Translations under genes and position numbers: made by a program
Shown: piece after piece, positions 1-8,322 of the stretch
Layout: the number at the start of each line of letters is the position of its first letter
How positions within the stretch are numbered: the first letter of the stretch is position 1
The notes under the pieces: model-generated
Seen by the model: only the letters and a program-made list of their open reading frames with translations
The model's database searches: none
Told to the model about the DNA's origin: nothing
Assembly (NCBI RefSeq): GCF_030012215.1
Contig: NZ_JASCXX010000015.1
Span: 62,001 to 126,000, forward strand
Direction: 5' to 3'
DNA: 64,000 bases
Origin: Anaerobaca lacustris
GTDB lineage: Bacteria > Planctomycetota > Phycisphaerae > Sedimentisphaerales > Anaerobacaceae

Positions 1-601
1 AAAGTGGCGAGAGATTGCCTCCGAGCCGGACTACGACTGGCAATATGTGGGCGACTACATTCGCGCCCATTCCGAGCCGACGGATAGCATCTATGTCTGG
101 GGTTGGGTCCCGGGCATCTACGTACAAGCCCAGCGTCTCAGCGCTGCCCCGAAGGCATTTGAAGGGACGATGCACACCCTGCCGCCGGCCGTGCTGGCCG
201 AGCGCGTGCAGGAGATCCTGAGTGGGTTCGAGAAGGACCCGCCCAAGTTCATTGTCGATACGCGCAAGGAGCATTTCCCCTGGGACCGGCCGTGTCTGGA
301 GCTTTGGCCGATCGCGGCGTTTACTGGTCAGAACCAGGTGGTGTTTCTGCCGCCGAATCCCTCGCTGGTCGAGGCCTACGACAAGTCCTGGACTGAGACG
401 CTGCGTCAGAACTGGGGCAGCGACGAGGCCGCCCGATATGAAGCACTCGCGCCGCTGCGGAGGTACATCATGCAGAACTACCGGGTGGTTGAACGGGATC
501 AATACCGCGCGTCGCGCACCCGCTTTGGCCTCCCGACGCTGTACCACAAACCTGGCCTGCCCAACTCGTTTGGCGTGCAGGTCGTATTTGTTCGCACGTA
601 G
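1..601 (+). CDS. C-terminal part of an ArnT/GT39-like membrane glycosyltransferase (partial)
   Basis: The reading frame is open from base 2 to the stop at 599-601, so the gene begins left of the window. About 199 residues remain. They contain a 'YVWGWVPGIY' motif typical of the region after the last membrane helix in the dolichyl-phosphate-mannose mannosyltransferase/ArnT class, which moves sugars from lipid carriers at the outer face of the inner membrane. No membrane helix is left in the visible part, so family assignment rests on this motif and on context. The genes that follow are methyltransferases, GT4, GT2 and a flippase-like protein, which fits surface glycan assembly. Bases before the GTG at 47 also code in frame, so that GTG is not the start. 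Confidence 0.6.
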   Translation, partial: KWREIASEPDYDWQYVGDYIRAHSEPTDSIYVWGWVPGIYVQAQRLSAAPKAFEGTMHTLPPAVLAERVQEILSGFEKDPPKFIVDTRKEHFPWDRPCLELWPIAAFTGQNQVVFLPPNPSLVEAYDKSWTETLRQNWGSDEAARYEALAPLRRYIMQNYRVVERDQYRASRTRFGLPTLYHKPGLPNSFGVQVVFVRT

Positions 602-631
602 AGCCTTTGGAATCCTGAATAGGTCAGCCCC

Positions 632-1354
632 ATGCGCGAACCCTTGGACGAACAACTCATCGATCAGCAGGAGTTGTACGACAGCACCTGGACCGGCGGG
701 CTCGAACGCGGCAAGGAGCAGCGGGGCAATCTCCAGACCAACCTGGAGTTCCTTTCGCGAACCGGGTTGCTCCGGCCGGGCGACCGGATTCTGGAGATCG
801 GCTGTGGGATCGGCGCCGTGGTCAGCGAACTGGCGCGGCAGGGCTGTCGCGTTACGGGCACCGACATCTCCCGGGTCGCCATTGAATACGGCCAATCCAA
901 GTATCCTGGGCTCGACTTGCAGGTGCAGCCGGCCGAGGAGCTGGCCTTCGCCGACGAGACGTTCGACGTTGTTCTGAGCTTCGATCTGTTCGAGCATATC
1001 GCTCGGATCGACCGGCACGTCGGCGAGGTGCATCGGGTGCTCAAGCCCCAGGGCTACTATCTGTTCCAGACGCCCAACAAGCTCAGCAACGCGACATTCG
1101 AGACCCTCTCGCACAGGTCGCTCAAGTGGCGGCGGTACCATCCATCGCTGCACACGCCCGGACAGCTCCGCCGACGGCTGGCCCGGCATGGATTCGAGGT
1201 GAGCTTCGTGAAGGTCAACTCGATCAACGAATTCACGCGCGCGAAACTCAGGAAGTTCGGGCCCCTTGGCTCCCTGATTGCACGGATCAATTTCGAGAAG
1301 CTGCCGCTGAGCCTCCAGACGAACCTCTATGTGATCGCCCGCAAGAAAGACTGA
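632..1354 (+). CDS. class I SAM-dependent methyltransferase
   Basis: A 240-residue protein with the SAM-binding motif I 'ILEIGCGIGAV' near residue 53, an acidic motif II ('GTDIS') after the second strand, and 'FDVVLSFDLFEHI' as motif IV. These are hallmarks of the Methyltransf_11/25 superfamily. It starts 30 bp after the preceding glycosyltransferase and lies in a glycan cluster, so the likely substrate is a sugar or lipid-linked intermediate. The substrate cannot be read from the sequence. Confidence 0.85.
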   Translation: MREPLDEQLIDQQELYDSTWTGGLERGKEQRGNLQTNLEFLSRTGLLRPGDRILEIGCGIGAVVSELARQGCRVTGTDISRVAIEYGQSKYPGLDLQVQPAEELAFADETFDVVLSFDLFEHIARIDRHVGEVHRVLKPQGYYLFQTPNKLSNATFETLSHRSLKWRRYHPSLHTPGQLRRRLARHGFEVSFVKVNSINEFTRAKLRKFGPLGSLIARINFEKLPLSLQTNLYVIARKKD

Positions 1355-1395
1355 ACCAATGCGACAACACGTACAGTCAACGATCCAGAAGCGAC

Positions 1396-1500
1396 CTTGT
1401 CATTCCGAGCGCAGTCGAGGAATCTGGCCGCGAATGGGGTACGTGCCCGGTCCCTGGCCAGATCCTTCGACTGCGCTGCACTTCGCTCAGGATGACAAAG
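1396..1500. repeat. imperfect inverted repeat, intergenic repeat element
   Basis: Left arm 1396-1429 and right arm 1454-1500 are reverse complements with a small insertion in the right arm. The core is 'GCAGTCGAGGAATCTGGCC' on the left against 'GGCCAGATCCTTCGACTGC' on the right. The arm ends carry the CATTCCGAGC / GCTCAGGATGAC signature of a dispersed intergenic repeat seen in many bacterial genomes, as I recall it. It fills most of the 195-bp gap between a methyltransferase and a GT4 gene. A long hairpin would form in the transcript. Confidence 0.75.
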
Positions 1501-1549
1501 AGGCAGTGGCGACGCTTCGACCGGTCCAAACGGCAGGGGGTTGGGGCGG

Positions 1550-2704
1550 ATGAAGCTGCTCATGCTTAATTACGAGTTCCCGCCCATCGGCGGCGGGGGA
1601 GGGCAGGCGCATCGCTCGCTTCTGAAGGAGTTCGCGGGCCGTCGCGACCTTATCGTCGATGTGCTGACGTCGGCGCCGAAGCCGGGCTTCTCGACGGAGC
1701 CGTTCGCCGACAACATCCGGATTCACAAAGTGGGCATCCGCAAGGGGCATTTGCACTTCTGGCGGCGTTCCGAAGTGCTCGCTTGGCTCCTCAAGGCCCG
1801 CTCTCATTACCGCAGGCTCCTCCGTGAAATCGCCTATGATCTGGCCCATGCGTTCTTCGCCTTTCCCACGGGCTGGCTGTGTTACCGCACGGCCGGCCGA
1901 TTGCCCTATGTCATTTCGCTTCGCGGCTCCGATGTGCCCGGCGGCAACGCCCGTCTGCAATGGGACTACAAGCTGCTCGGACCGCTGGTGTTCAAACCGA
2001 TCTGGCAACAGGCGTCGGCCTTGGTCGCGTGCAGTGAGGGGCTGCGACAGCGGGCCCTGCGATTCCTGCCGTCGGCACAGATCGACGTGATTCCCAACGG
2101 CGTGGACCTGGATCGGTTCGCGCCGGCCGAAGAACTCTCCGGCGGGCCGCGACCTCTGCGGCTGATCACGGTCGGCCGGCTTTCTGCAACGAAACGACTG
2201 CCTGTACTGATTGAGATGGTCGAATCACTCCGGAAGGAAGGCGGCGACGTGCAACTGACCATTGTCGGTGGCGGCGCCCTCGAAGGTGAGCTTCGCCGGA
2301 GAATTTCGCATGAACGGTTTCGGCAAGTCGTGACCATGACCGGACGGTGTGACGCCGATCAAATGCCCGAAATGTACCGCCGGCACGATGTTTATGTCAG
2401 CGCCAGCGCCCAGGAAGGAATGAGCAACGCCATGCTTGAAGCGATGGCCTCGGGACTGCCCATCGTCACCACGCGCTGCGAAGGCGTCGATGAGCTGATC
2501 GCCGACAACGGCCTTGTGGTCGATGAGGCGTCGCCCGAGTCCCTGGCACGCGCGATCGCGGCGTTCGTCAGCGACGGACCGACGCTTCGGGCCATGTCGA
2601 CGGCGGCGCGGAGGCAGGCCGAGCGTTTCGCCTGGCGGTCCGTTGCCGAGCGGTATCTCGAACTGTACGAACGGATCGTGACGCAGAGAGGGGTGAATCG
2701 GTGA
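1550..2704 (+). CDS. glycosyltransferase family 4 (GT-B fold)
   Basis: A retaining glycosyltransferase that probably adds a sugar from an NDP-sugar at the cytoplasmic face of the membrane. The N-terminus 'MLNYEFPPIGGGGGQ' is the glycine-rich acceptor loop of GT4 enzymes. The C-terminal half has 'ITVGRLSATKR' and the EX7E motif 'EGMSNAMLE' that binds the donor. I chose ATG 1550 over the upstream in-frame TTG 1541 because family members begin with this hydrophobic strand; length is 384 residues. The stop overlaps the next gene by 4 bp, so the two are translationally coupled. Confidence 0.9.
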   Translation: MKLLMLNYEFPPIGGGGGQAHRSLLKEFAGRRDLIVDVLTSAPKPGFSTEPFADNIRIHKVGIRKGHLHFWRRSEVLAWLLKARSHYRRLLREIAYDLAHAFFAFPTGWLCYRTAGRLPYVISLRGSDVPGGNARLQWDYKLLGPLVFKPIWQQASALVACSEGLRQRALRFLPSAQIDVIPNGVDLDRFAPAEELSGGPRPLRLITVGRLSATKRLPVLIEMVESLRKEGGDVQLTIVGGGALEGELRRRISHERFRQVVTMTGRCDADQMPEMYRRHDVYVSASAQEGMSNAMLEAMASGLPIVTTRCEGVDELIADNGLVVDEASPESLARAIAAFVSDGPTLRAMSTAARRQAERFAWRSVAERYLELYERIVTQRGVNR

Positions 2705-3642
2705 CTCCCAAGCTGTCCGTCATCATCGCTTCATACAACCATCAGGACTACATCGCCCAGACCCTGCGCAGCATCGAAGAGCAGACATTCGGGGATTTCG
2801 AGATCATCCTGATCGACGACGGCAGTTCGGACCGCACCGTCGAGGTCGCCCGCGAGACCGAATCGCGCGCCCGGATTCACACCCAGCGGAATCAGGGTGT
2901 CGTCGCCGCGCGCAACCGGGGTGTGGAGCTGGCCCAAGGGCAATACCTCTGCTTCATTGACAGCGACGACCTCGTCCTGCCGCAGCGTTTCGAGCGGCAG
3001 GTGGCGTTCCTGGACGCCCACCCGGAGGTCGGGCTCGTCTATGCCGAGGCGCTGATTATCGATGCCGAGGGCCACGGGCAGGGCCGCCTGAGCGACGTGT
3101 ATCCGGTCAAGCCCGGCGACACCGCTGAGATGCTGGCCCTGCACTACTGCTTTATTCCGATGATTACGGCGATGGTCCGGGCCGATGTGCTGAGACAGGC
3201 CGGACCGTTTGAGCGACCCGGACCGATCAGCGACTACATCAAGTGGATCGAGGTCGCCCATCTCAGCGGCGCCCACTATGATCCTGAGCCTCTGGGCTGC
3301 TGGCGACGACACCCGCGCAGCACGTCGAAACGGGCCAACAAGGTCAAGAGCTACGCCAAGACGCGGGTCGCACTGAAGCGCACCCTGCGTAAGTATCCTG
3401 ATCTGGCCCGGAAGCTCGGCAAACGCATCGTACGCCGCTATGCACGGTCGTACTTTTTGACCGGTTTCTGGCTGGCCGCCGACGGCGACGTGCCGCGTGC
3501 TCGAAAGTACTACGCCAAGGCGATTAAACTCTACCCGGCTTCTGCGGCCAACTGGGGCGGGTATCTCCTGACCTTGGTGCCGGCCCGGCGTTCTATCGTG
3601 GCGCTGCATCGCTACGTTCGGACCCGAAAGCTGCCCTGGTGA
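2701..3642 (+). CDS. glycosyltransferase family 2 (GT-A fold)
   Basis: A 313-residue protein. 'LSVIIASYNHQDYI' at the N-terminus and 'LIDDGSSDRT' around residue 38 are the nucleotide-sugar binding motifs of GT2, and 'FIDSDDLVLP' carries the metal-binding DxD. The GTG start at 2701 overlaps the preceding gene's stop (GTGA). The C-terminal 70 residues are basic and unlike the catalytic domain, possibly a membrane-association region. It probably works with the preceding GT4 on the same glycan. Confidence 0.9.
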   Translation: MTPKLSVIIASYNHQDYIAQTLRSIEEQTFGDFEIILIDDGSSDRTVEVARETESRARIHTQRNQGVVAARNRGVELAQGQYLCFIDSDDLVLPQRFERQVAFLDAHPEVGLVYAEALIIDAEGHGQGRLSDVYPVKPGDTAEMLALHYCFIPMITAMVRADVLRQAGPFERPGPISDYIKWIEVAHLSGAHYDPEPLGCWRRHPRSTSKRANKVKSYAKTRVALKRTLRKYPDLARKLGKRIVRRYARSYFLTGFWLAADGDVPRARKYYAKAIKLYPASAANWGGYLLTLVPARRSIVALHRYVRTRKLPW

Positions 3643-3665
3643 ATGTCCAAAACAACGGAAGGCGC

Positions 3666-4688
3666 ATGACGACGATTCGGACCATTGAGGTTTCTTGCCC
3701 GCTGTGTGGCAGCGACGATGCGATGTATCTGTTCGAGGCCGTCGATCGTCTGCACGGGATCGAGGGTCGTTTTCGTTACGTGCGTTGCCGGTCGTGCGAG
3801 CTGGTGTATATGAACCCGCAGGTCGCGCCCGAGAGCGTTGGGCAGTTGTACCCGGAGTCGTATGCACCCCACGCCGACAAGTCGCAGACTGCGCGCAAGA
3901 CGTTGATGGCGGTGCGCGACGGTCTGCACAAGATACCACTGGTGGGCAAAGAACTGAAACGCTGGACCGACGCCCGGGTGATGGCGCCGCTGTTTCGCGG
4001 CTTGAGCGCGGGCCGGCGTCTGCTGGACGTCGGCTGCGGCAGCGGGGCGTTCCTGGCTGCGGCACGTGGCGCCACCGGTTGCGAGGTCCACGGTGTCGAT
4101 ATCTCGCCCCACGCGGTCCAGACCGCGCGGACGCGGTATGGGGTCGATGTGTTCGAGGGCCCGATCATGGAAGCGCCGTTTGCAGACGATTCGTTCGACA
4201 CGATCACGGCGTGGTGGTATCTGGAGCACATCGCCAATCCGAATGAGGCCGTGGCGGCCATGAGCCGGCTGTTGAAGGAAGGGGGCACCAGCGTTCTCGG
4301 CGTTCCCAACTTCGACAGCACCTTCGCCCGGCGGTTCCAGGACCGATGGTATCATCTGGACTGTCCCCGCCACTTGTGCATCTGGAGTCCTGCGACGATG
4401 CGCCGATTGCTGGAATTACACGGTCTGACCGTGACGCGCATCTTCCACGACCGATCGCCCTGGGGTCTGCTCGGATCGCTGCAATACTGGCGTTACGGCA
4501 GCAACGCCGATCCGAAGCACCGCAACCGCATCCGACAGTCGGCGCTGCTCTGGCCCCTGCTGCTGCCTGCGACGATCGTCGTGTCCTTGCTGCGCCGCTC
4601 GGATATCATCGTCGTCTACGCACAGAAACGAACGGCCCCCGCCCGCGCGGGCGCACGCTGTGACGGGAGAGATGGACCTTCCATATGA
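3666..4688 (+). CDS. SAM methyltransferase with N-terminal zinc-ribbon-like CxxC pair
   Basis: About 340 residues. Two CxxC pairs (CPLC near residue 10 and CRSC near 42) precede a methyltransferase domain with 'LLDVGCGSGAFL' and 'FDTITAWWYLEHI'. The layout matches the CxxC-then-Methyltransf_23 group common in polysaccharide and lipid clusters. ATG 3666 has GGAAGG at 3657-3662. An in-frame GTG at 3639 would overlap the GT2 gene by 4 bp and is the alternative start. A hydrophobic segment near the C-terminus may anchor it. The stop overlaps the next start (ATGA). Confidence 0.85.
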   Translation: MTTIRTIEVSCPLCGSDDAMYLFEAVDRLHGIEGRFRYVRCRSCELVYMNPQVAPESVGQLYPESYAPHADKSQTARKTLMAVRDGLHKIPLVGKELKRWTDARVMAPLFRGLSAGRRLLDVGCGSGAFLAAARGATGCEVHGVDISPHAVQTARTRYGVDVFEGPIMEAPFADDSFDTITAWWYLEHIANPNEAVAAMSRLLKEGGTSVLGVPNFDSTFARRFQDRWYHLDCPRHLCIWSPATMRRLLELHGLTVTRIFHDRSPWGLLGSLQYWRYGSNADPKHRNRIRQSALLWPLLLPATIVVSLLRRSDIIVVYAQKRTAPARAGARCDGRDGPSI

Positions 4689-5395
4689 ATCAGACAACGT
4701 TCTACGACCATTTCCATCAGGACCGGCCCACCGGTGCCGGTGCGTGGGTGGCTTCGCGTTTCTGCCGGCGCATCCTGGAGTTTGCCAATCTGAAAGCGGG
4801 GGACAAGGTCCTTGAGATCGGGCCGGGACGAGGGGCGTTCGCCGACCTTTGCCTGGAGCGCTCGATTTCGTATACAGCGATCGAGCCGAACCCTCATCTG
4901 GCCGAGGCGCTGGAGAAGCGGGGGGCTCGCGTGGTGCGTGCCCTCGTTCCGCCGTTGCCCGAGATGGACGAGAGATTCGACTGTGCGGTCATGATCAATG
5001 TTCTGGAGCACATGAGCGACGTGAAGGAGGCCCTGGCGATTGCCGAGCAGGTACGGGAATGCCTTGCGCCGAACGGCCGGTTCGTGGTCTGCTCGCCCGA
5101 TTATCTCAATCTGCGATGGCACTTCTTCAACAGCGATTTCTCGCACGGTTACGTCACCACCCAGCGTCGCCTGTCGCAGTTGCTGATCAGTGCCGGCTAC
5201 AATACCTGCCGGAGCACGTATCTGTCGGGCCCGCTGGCGGGACTGGGCGGGCTGCTGACGTCGGCGGTCGCGGGCCGGCTGCCGTTCGGGACGCTCCATG
5301 CGTGGTTCCCCAAGAGCCGACTGCTCATGAAGCTCTACAAGATCCAACTGACCTTCTCGCGCAAGGTCCTGATAGCTGGAGCGAGCGAATCGTGA
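4685..5395 (+). CDS. class I SAM-dependent methyltransferase
   Basis: A 236-residue protein with 'VLEIGPGRGAFAD' as motif I, 'AIEPNPHLAEAL' as motif II and 'CAVMINVLEHM' as motif IV. ATG 4685 overlaps the upstream stop by 4 bp. The C-terminal part is rich in Gly and Leu. It is the third methyltransferase of the cluster, so successive methylations of one glycan or lipid are plausible, but that is inference from position. Confidence 0.85.
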   Translation: MNQTTFYDHFHQDRPTGAGAWVASRFCRRILEFANLKAGDKVLEIGPGRGAFADLCLERSISYTAIEPNPHLAEALEKRGARVVRALVPPLPEMDERFDCAVMINVLEHMSDVKEALAIAEQVRECLAPNGRFVVCSPDYLNLRWHFFNSDFSHGYVTTQRRLSQLLISAGYNTCRSTYLSGPLAGLGGLLTSAVAGRLPFGTLHAWFPKSRLLMKLYKIQLTFSRKVLIAGASES

Positions 5396-5435
5396 CGCTC
5401 AGGGCGATTCAACCACGACGAGCCGGTGAAAGCCT

Positions 5436-6443
5436 ATGACCGAGCGGACCAAGGCCATTGCGAAGCTTCTTCTGCGACTGACGATTACCGTCGGGTTGCT
5501 CTGCTACGTGTTCCGGCAGGTGGACATGCAGCACTTCTGGCAGGTGGCGCGGACTGCCCGATGGACCTACCTGCTTGGTGTGTGGTTCTTCGCCGCGGTG
5601 TTCTACGGCGTCCAGTCGGTTGCGCTCCGGCTGATCCTGCGCCGGCAGGGCTGTGACGTCCCGCTTGCCGTTCTCTTCGGCGCCAGTTCGGTGACGGCCC
5701 TCTATAGCCTCATCCTGCCCGGCATCCTGAGTACGGGTGTCAAGTGGTATATCCTCAAGAAGCACACCGGCAAGGGCACCCACGTCCTAAGCAGCATGCT
5801 GTACAACCAGGTCATGCTGTTGGTTGCGATGATGGTGGTGGGCCTGGCGACTCTGATCGTGACGAACCCGAGCCGCGTGCTTTTTCCGCAAGCACGACAC
5901 GATTGGGTCTTGCCAGTGGTGTGCGCCGCGCTTCTCGTCGCCGTTGTGCTGCTGTGCATTCTGCTTCTGAACGGTCGTACCGGACAGGTGGTGACGCGCT
6001 TGCTGGCCTTCCCATTGCGGCTTCTGCCCCGGCGCATCCAGAAACGAGGAAATGACATCCTCTCGCAACTGGCGGTCTTCCAGAACGCCGGACTGCGGTT
6101 CCATCTGACCGTTGCCGCTGTGAACGCCTTGGATGGGCTCCTCGTCGGCTTGGCGATCTACTTCTGTGCAGCCCGTGCCGCCCATGTGACTGTCGGACTG
6201 AGCGTCCTGATCTGGTTGTGGGCGGCGGTGTTCGTTCTCAGCAAGGTGCCCATCACCGTGGGCAATCTCGGGGTGCGCGAGGTGACGGTCGTCGGTCTGC
6301 TAACGGCCTATGGCGTCGCACAGCCCCACGCCTTGCTGATGTCGATGATCCTGTTCAGTTCCCAACTCTTTCTGGCGGCCCTCGGCTTGGGCTACCAGCT
6401 TGTCTGGGCGACCCAGTCGAAGGAGCCGCCTGAGTCCGCCTGA
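5436..6443 (+). CDS. lysylphosphatidylglycerol synthase TM-region/YbhN-like flippase family membrane protein
   Basis: 335 residues with about eight hydrophobic segments and the family pattern of the UPF0104/LPG_synthase_TM group (first helix with 'LCYVFRQVDM', later 'TVGNLGVREV'). Members sit in glycan and lipid clusters and several are suspected lipid flippases. It ends the polysaccharide cluster at the left of the window. Whether it moves a lipid-linked sugar is inference. Confidence 0.8.
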   Translation: MTERTKAIAKLLLRLTITVGLLCYVFRQVDMQHFWQVARTARWTYLLGVWFFAAVFYGVQSVALRLILRRQGCDVPLAVLFGASSVTALYSLILPGILSTGVKWYILKKHTGKGTHVLSSMLYNQVMLLVAMMVVGLATLIVTNPSRVLFPQARHDWVLPVVCAALLVAVVLLCILLLNGRTGQVVTRLLAFPLRLLPRRIQKRGNDILSQLAVFQNAGLRFHLTVAAVNALDGLLVGLAIYFCAARAAHVTVGLSVLIWLWAAVFVLSKVPITVGNLGVREVTVVGLLTAYGVAQPHALLMSMILFSSQLFLAALGLGYQLVWATQSKEPPESA

Positions 6444-6594
6444 GACCCGTGTGTTCCTCGACTCCAATGATGGGTGGTTCCGGTTGACAGCCAGCCGTGG
6501 CTCGGATACCCTCTCTGCCGCGCATTGTCCCGTTGAGGACAACCGGGCACGGCCTGGGCCGACCGAGAAGCCGCAGGAACGCCTCAAGGAGAAT

Positions 6595-7596
6595 ATGCAC
6601 GATCCGACCCATCTGAAACTTGGCAGCCTGACGCTGGATGTTCCGTTCTTCCAGGCGTCCCTGAGCGGTTACAGCGATTATACGATGCGCTTGTTTGCCC
6701 GCCGCTTCGGTTGTCCTTTTGCGCTGGCCGATGTGATGCTGGCCAAGAGCATGGCCGAGCCGCGTGTCCTGCGCAAGGCCTGTTTCCGGCCGGGTATCGA
6801 CGAGCACCCGGTGGGCGCTCAGATCATGGGCGAAACCCCGTCGGTCATGGCCAAGGCCGCCCGCGACCTGGTGGCGGTCGGATACGATGTGATCGACCTG
6901 AACTTTGCCTGTCCGGTGCCCAAGGTCCTGCGACGCGGACGCGGCGGGGCTCTGCTGGCCCATCCCAACACGGTCATCGATATCGTCAAGGCGGTCCGCG
7001 AGTCCGTCGCCTGTCCGCTGCTGATCAAGCTTCGCATCGGCACCGATCACCAGCCTGTGTCCCAGGACAACTTCTGGGAGATCGTGACGCGGTCGATCGA
7101 AGAAGGGATCGATGCCTTGGTCATCCACGGACGCACTGTCTTGCAGCGCTACCGAGGTAAGGCGGACTGGGATGCCCTGGCCAGGGTCAAGGCCCGATTT
7201 CCGTCGGCCACCATCATCGGCAGCGGCGATATCTTCGATCCGCTTGCGACGGTCGAACTGATGAAACGAACAGGTCTTGATGGCTTTGTCGTTGCCCGTG
7301 GTGCGATCGGCAATCCGTGGATCTTCCGCGACCTGCGCTGCGTGTGGGAGAACCGCCCGGTTCCGCCCCCGCCGGACCTGGCCGAGCAGCGAGAGATCAT
7401 GCTCGAGCACTTCCATCGCGTGCTGAACGGCTATCCGGAGAAGCGAGCGATCGGCTACTTCCGCAAGTTCGTGGTTCGTTACGCCCGGCTTCACCCCAAT
7501 CGCAAGCAGGTGACGATCACCCTGATGAAGGCAGAGACACGGGCCGCCGTCGAGGCCGGGATCGACGGCCTGTACGGCGGCAACGAAGCCCGGTGA
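6595..7596 (+). CDS. tRNA-dihydrouridine synthase (Dus family)
   Basis: An FMN enzyme that reduces uridine to dihydrouridine in tRNA. 333 residues. Catalytic Cys106 is in 'LNFACPVPKV', followed by 'RRGRGGALL', and 'LIKLRIG' and 'GSGDIFD' are the later barrel motifs that contact RNA and flavin. I use ATG 6595, which has AAGGAG at 6586-6591; an open frame reaching back to 6400 overlaps the preceding gene and has no homology. Which of DusA/B/C it equals cannot be fixed. Confidence 0.9.
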   Translation: MHDPTHLKLGSLTLDVPFFQASLSGYSDYTMRLFARRFGCPFALADVMLAKSMAEPRVLRKACFRPGIDEHPVGAQIMGETPSVMAKAARDLVAVGYDVIDLNFACPVPKVLRRGRGGALLAHPNTVIDIVKAVRESVACPLLIKLRIGTDHQPVSQDNFWEIVTRSIEEGIDALVIHGRTVLQRYRGKADWDALARVKARFPSATIIGSGDIFDPLATVELMKRTGLDGFVVARGAIGNPWIFRDLRCVWENRPVPPPPDLAEQREIMLEHFHRVLNGYPEKRAIGYFRKFVVRYARLHPNRKQVTITLMKAETRAAVEAGIDGLYGGNEAR

Positions 7597-7615
7597 TGCC
7601 TGCCGGCAACTCGGA

Positions 7616-8101
7616 TCAGAGGGGTTTGGCGTAGAACAGTGAGCCGCCGGCGCTCTCATGGTATCGGGCCTGTGCGAATCCGGCGGCCTCGTACAGACGT
7701 CTGGCGCGATGGTTGTTCTCCAGCACCTCCAGCGTGAGCTTGCAGCAATCCAACTGTGCGGCCTTTTCTGCCACGGCCTCCAGCAGTCGTCGCCCGATCC
7801 CCCCTCCACGACAGTCCGGCAGCACCGCCAGGTCGTGAATGTTGAGCAGGGGCCGGGCGTGAAACGTGGAAAACCCGCGGAAACAGACGGCGATCCCAAC
7901 TGCTCTGCCGTCCTGCCAGGCGAGGAGGATGAGCGTGGTGGGGTGCCGCCGCAACCCGTCGATCAGGTTGGCTCGCACCTGCGGCGGAAGCGGCCGGCCA
8001 TTACCCATCGGGTCGACGGCGTATGCATCGATCAACTCGACCACCGCCTGCTGATGCAAAACGCAGCCCAGGTCCGCCTCGACGATCTCAACATTCGACA
8101 T
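7616..8101 (-). CDS. GNAT family N-acetyltransferase
   Basis: 161 residues. 'LAVLPDCRGGGIGRRLL' is acetyl-CoA-binding motif A (R-x-x-G-x-G) and 'ENNHRARRLYEAAGF' is motif B. ATG 8101 is preceded by GGAAGAG (plus-strand 8108-8114); in-frame upstream starts at 8134 and 8116 are less well placed. It is convergent with the dihydrouridine synthase, with 19 bp between stops. The substrate is unknown. Confidence 0.85.
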   Translation of the reverse strand: MSNVEIVEADLGCVLHQQAVVELIDAYAVDPMGNGRPLPPQVRANLIDGLRRHPTTLILLAWQDGRAVGIAVCFRGFSTFHARPLLNIHDLAVLPDCRGGGIGRRLLEAVAEKAAQLDCCKLTLEVLENNHRARRLYEAAGFAQARYHESAGGSLFYAKPL

Positions 8102-8249
8102 GTGCCGCTCTTCCATCCAACTCCTCGTGGCCATGCGACTCAGGACGCTTTGAACAAGGCAGCGACTATACTCGGCTCGTAGCGTATGGGCAAGCGACAG
8201 ATCCCGTCTTGCCTCGCGGGCGCGCGGACGTACGGAGTGGATTTCTCGG

Positions 8250-8278
8250 TTGCATTACACGGTCGCTCTGGCTAATAT
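8250..8278 (+). promoter_or_regulatory. possible sigma70-type promoter of tyrS
   Basis: TTGCAT at 8250-8255 and TAATAT at 8273-8278 are separated by 17 bp, 45 bp upstream of the tyrS start. The match is moderate. Confidence 0.35.
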
Positions 8279-8322
8279 CGTCGCTTCCTTTTGAACGGCA
8301 GGCACGATCGGGAGGCAGGTTT

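Noticed and set aside
6355-7899. 514-codon minus-strand frame opposite the dihydrouridine synthase
   Set aside because: Spans three real genes on both strands; composition of a shadow.
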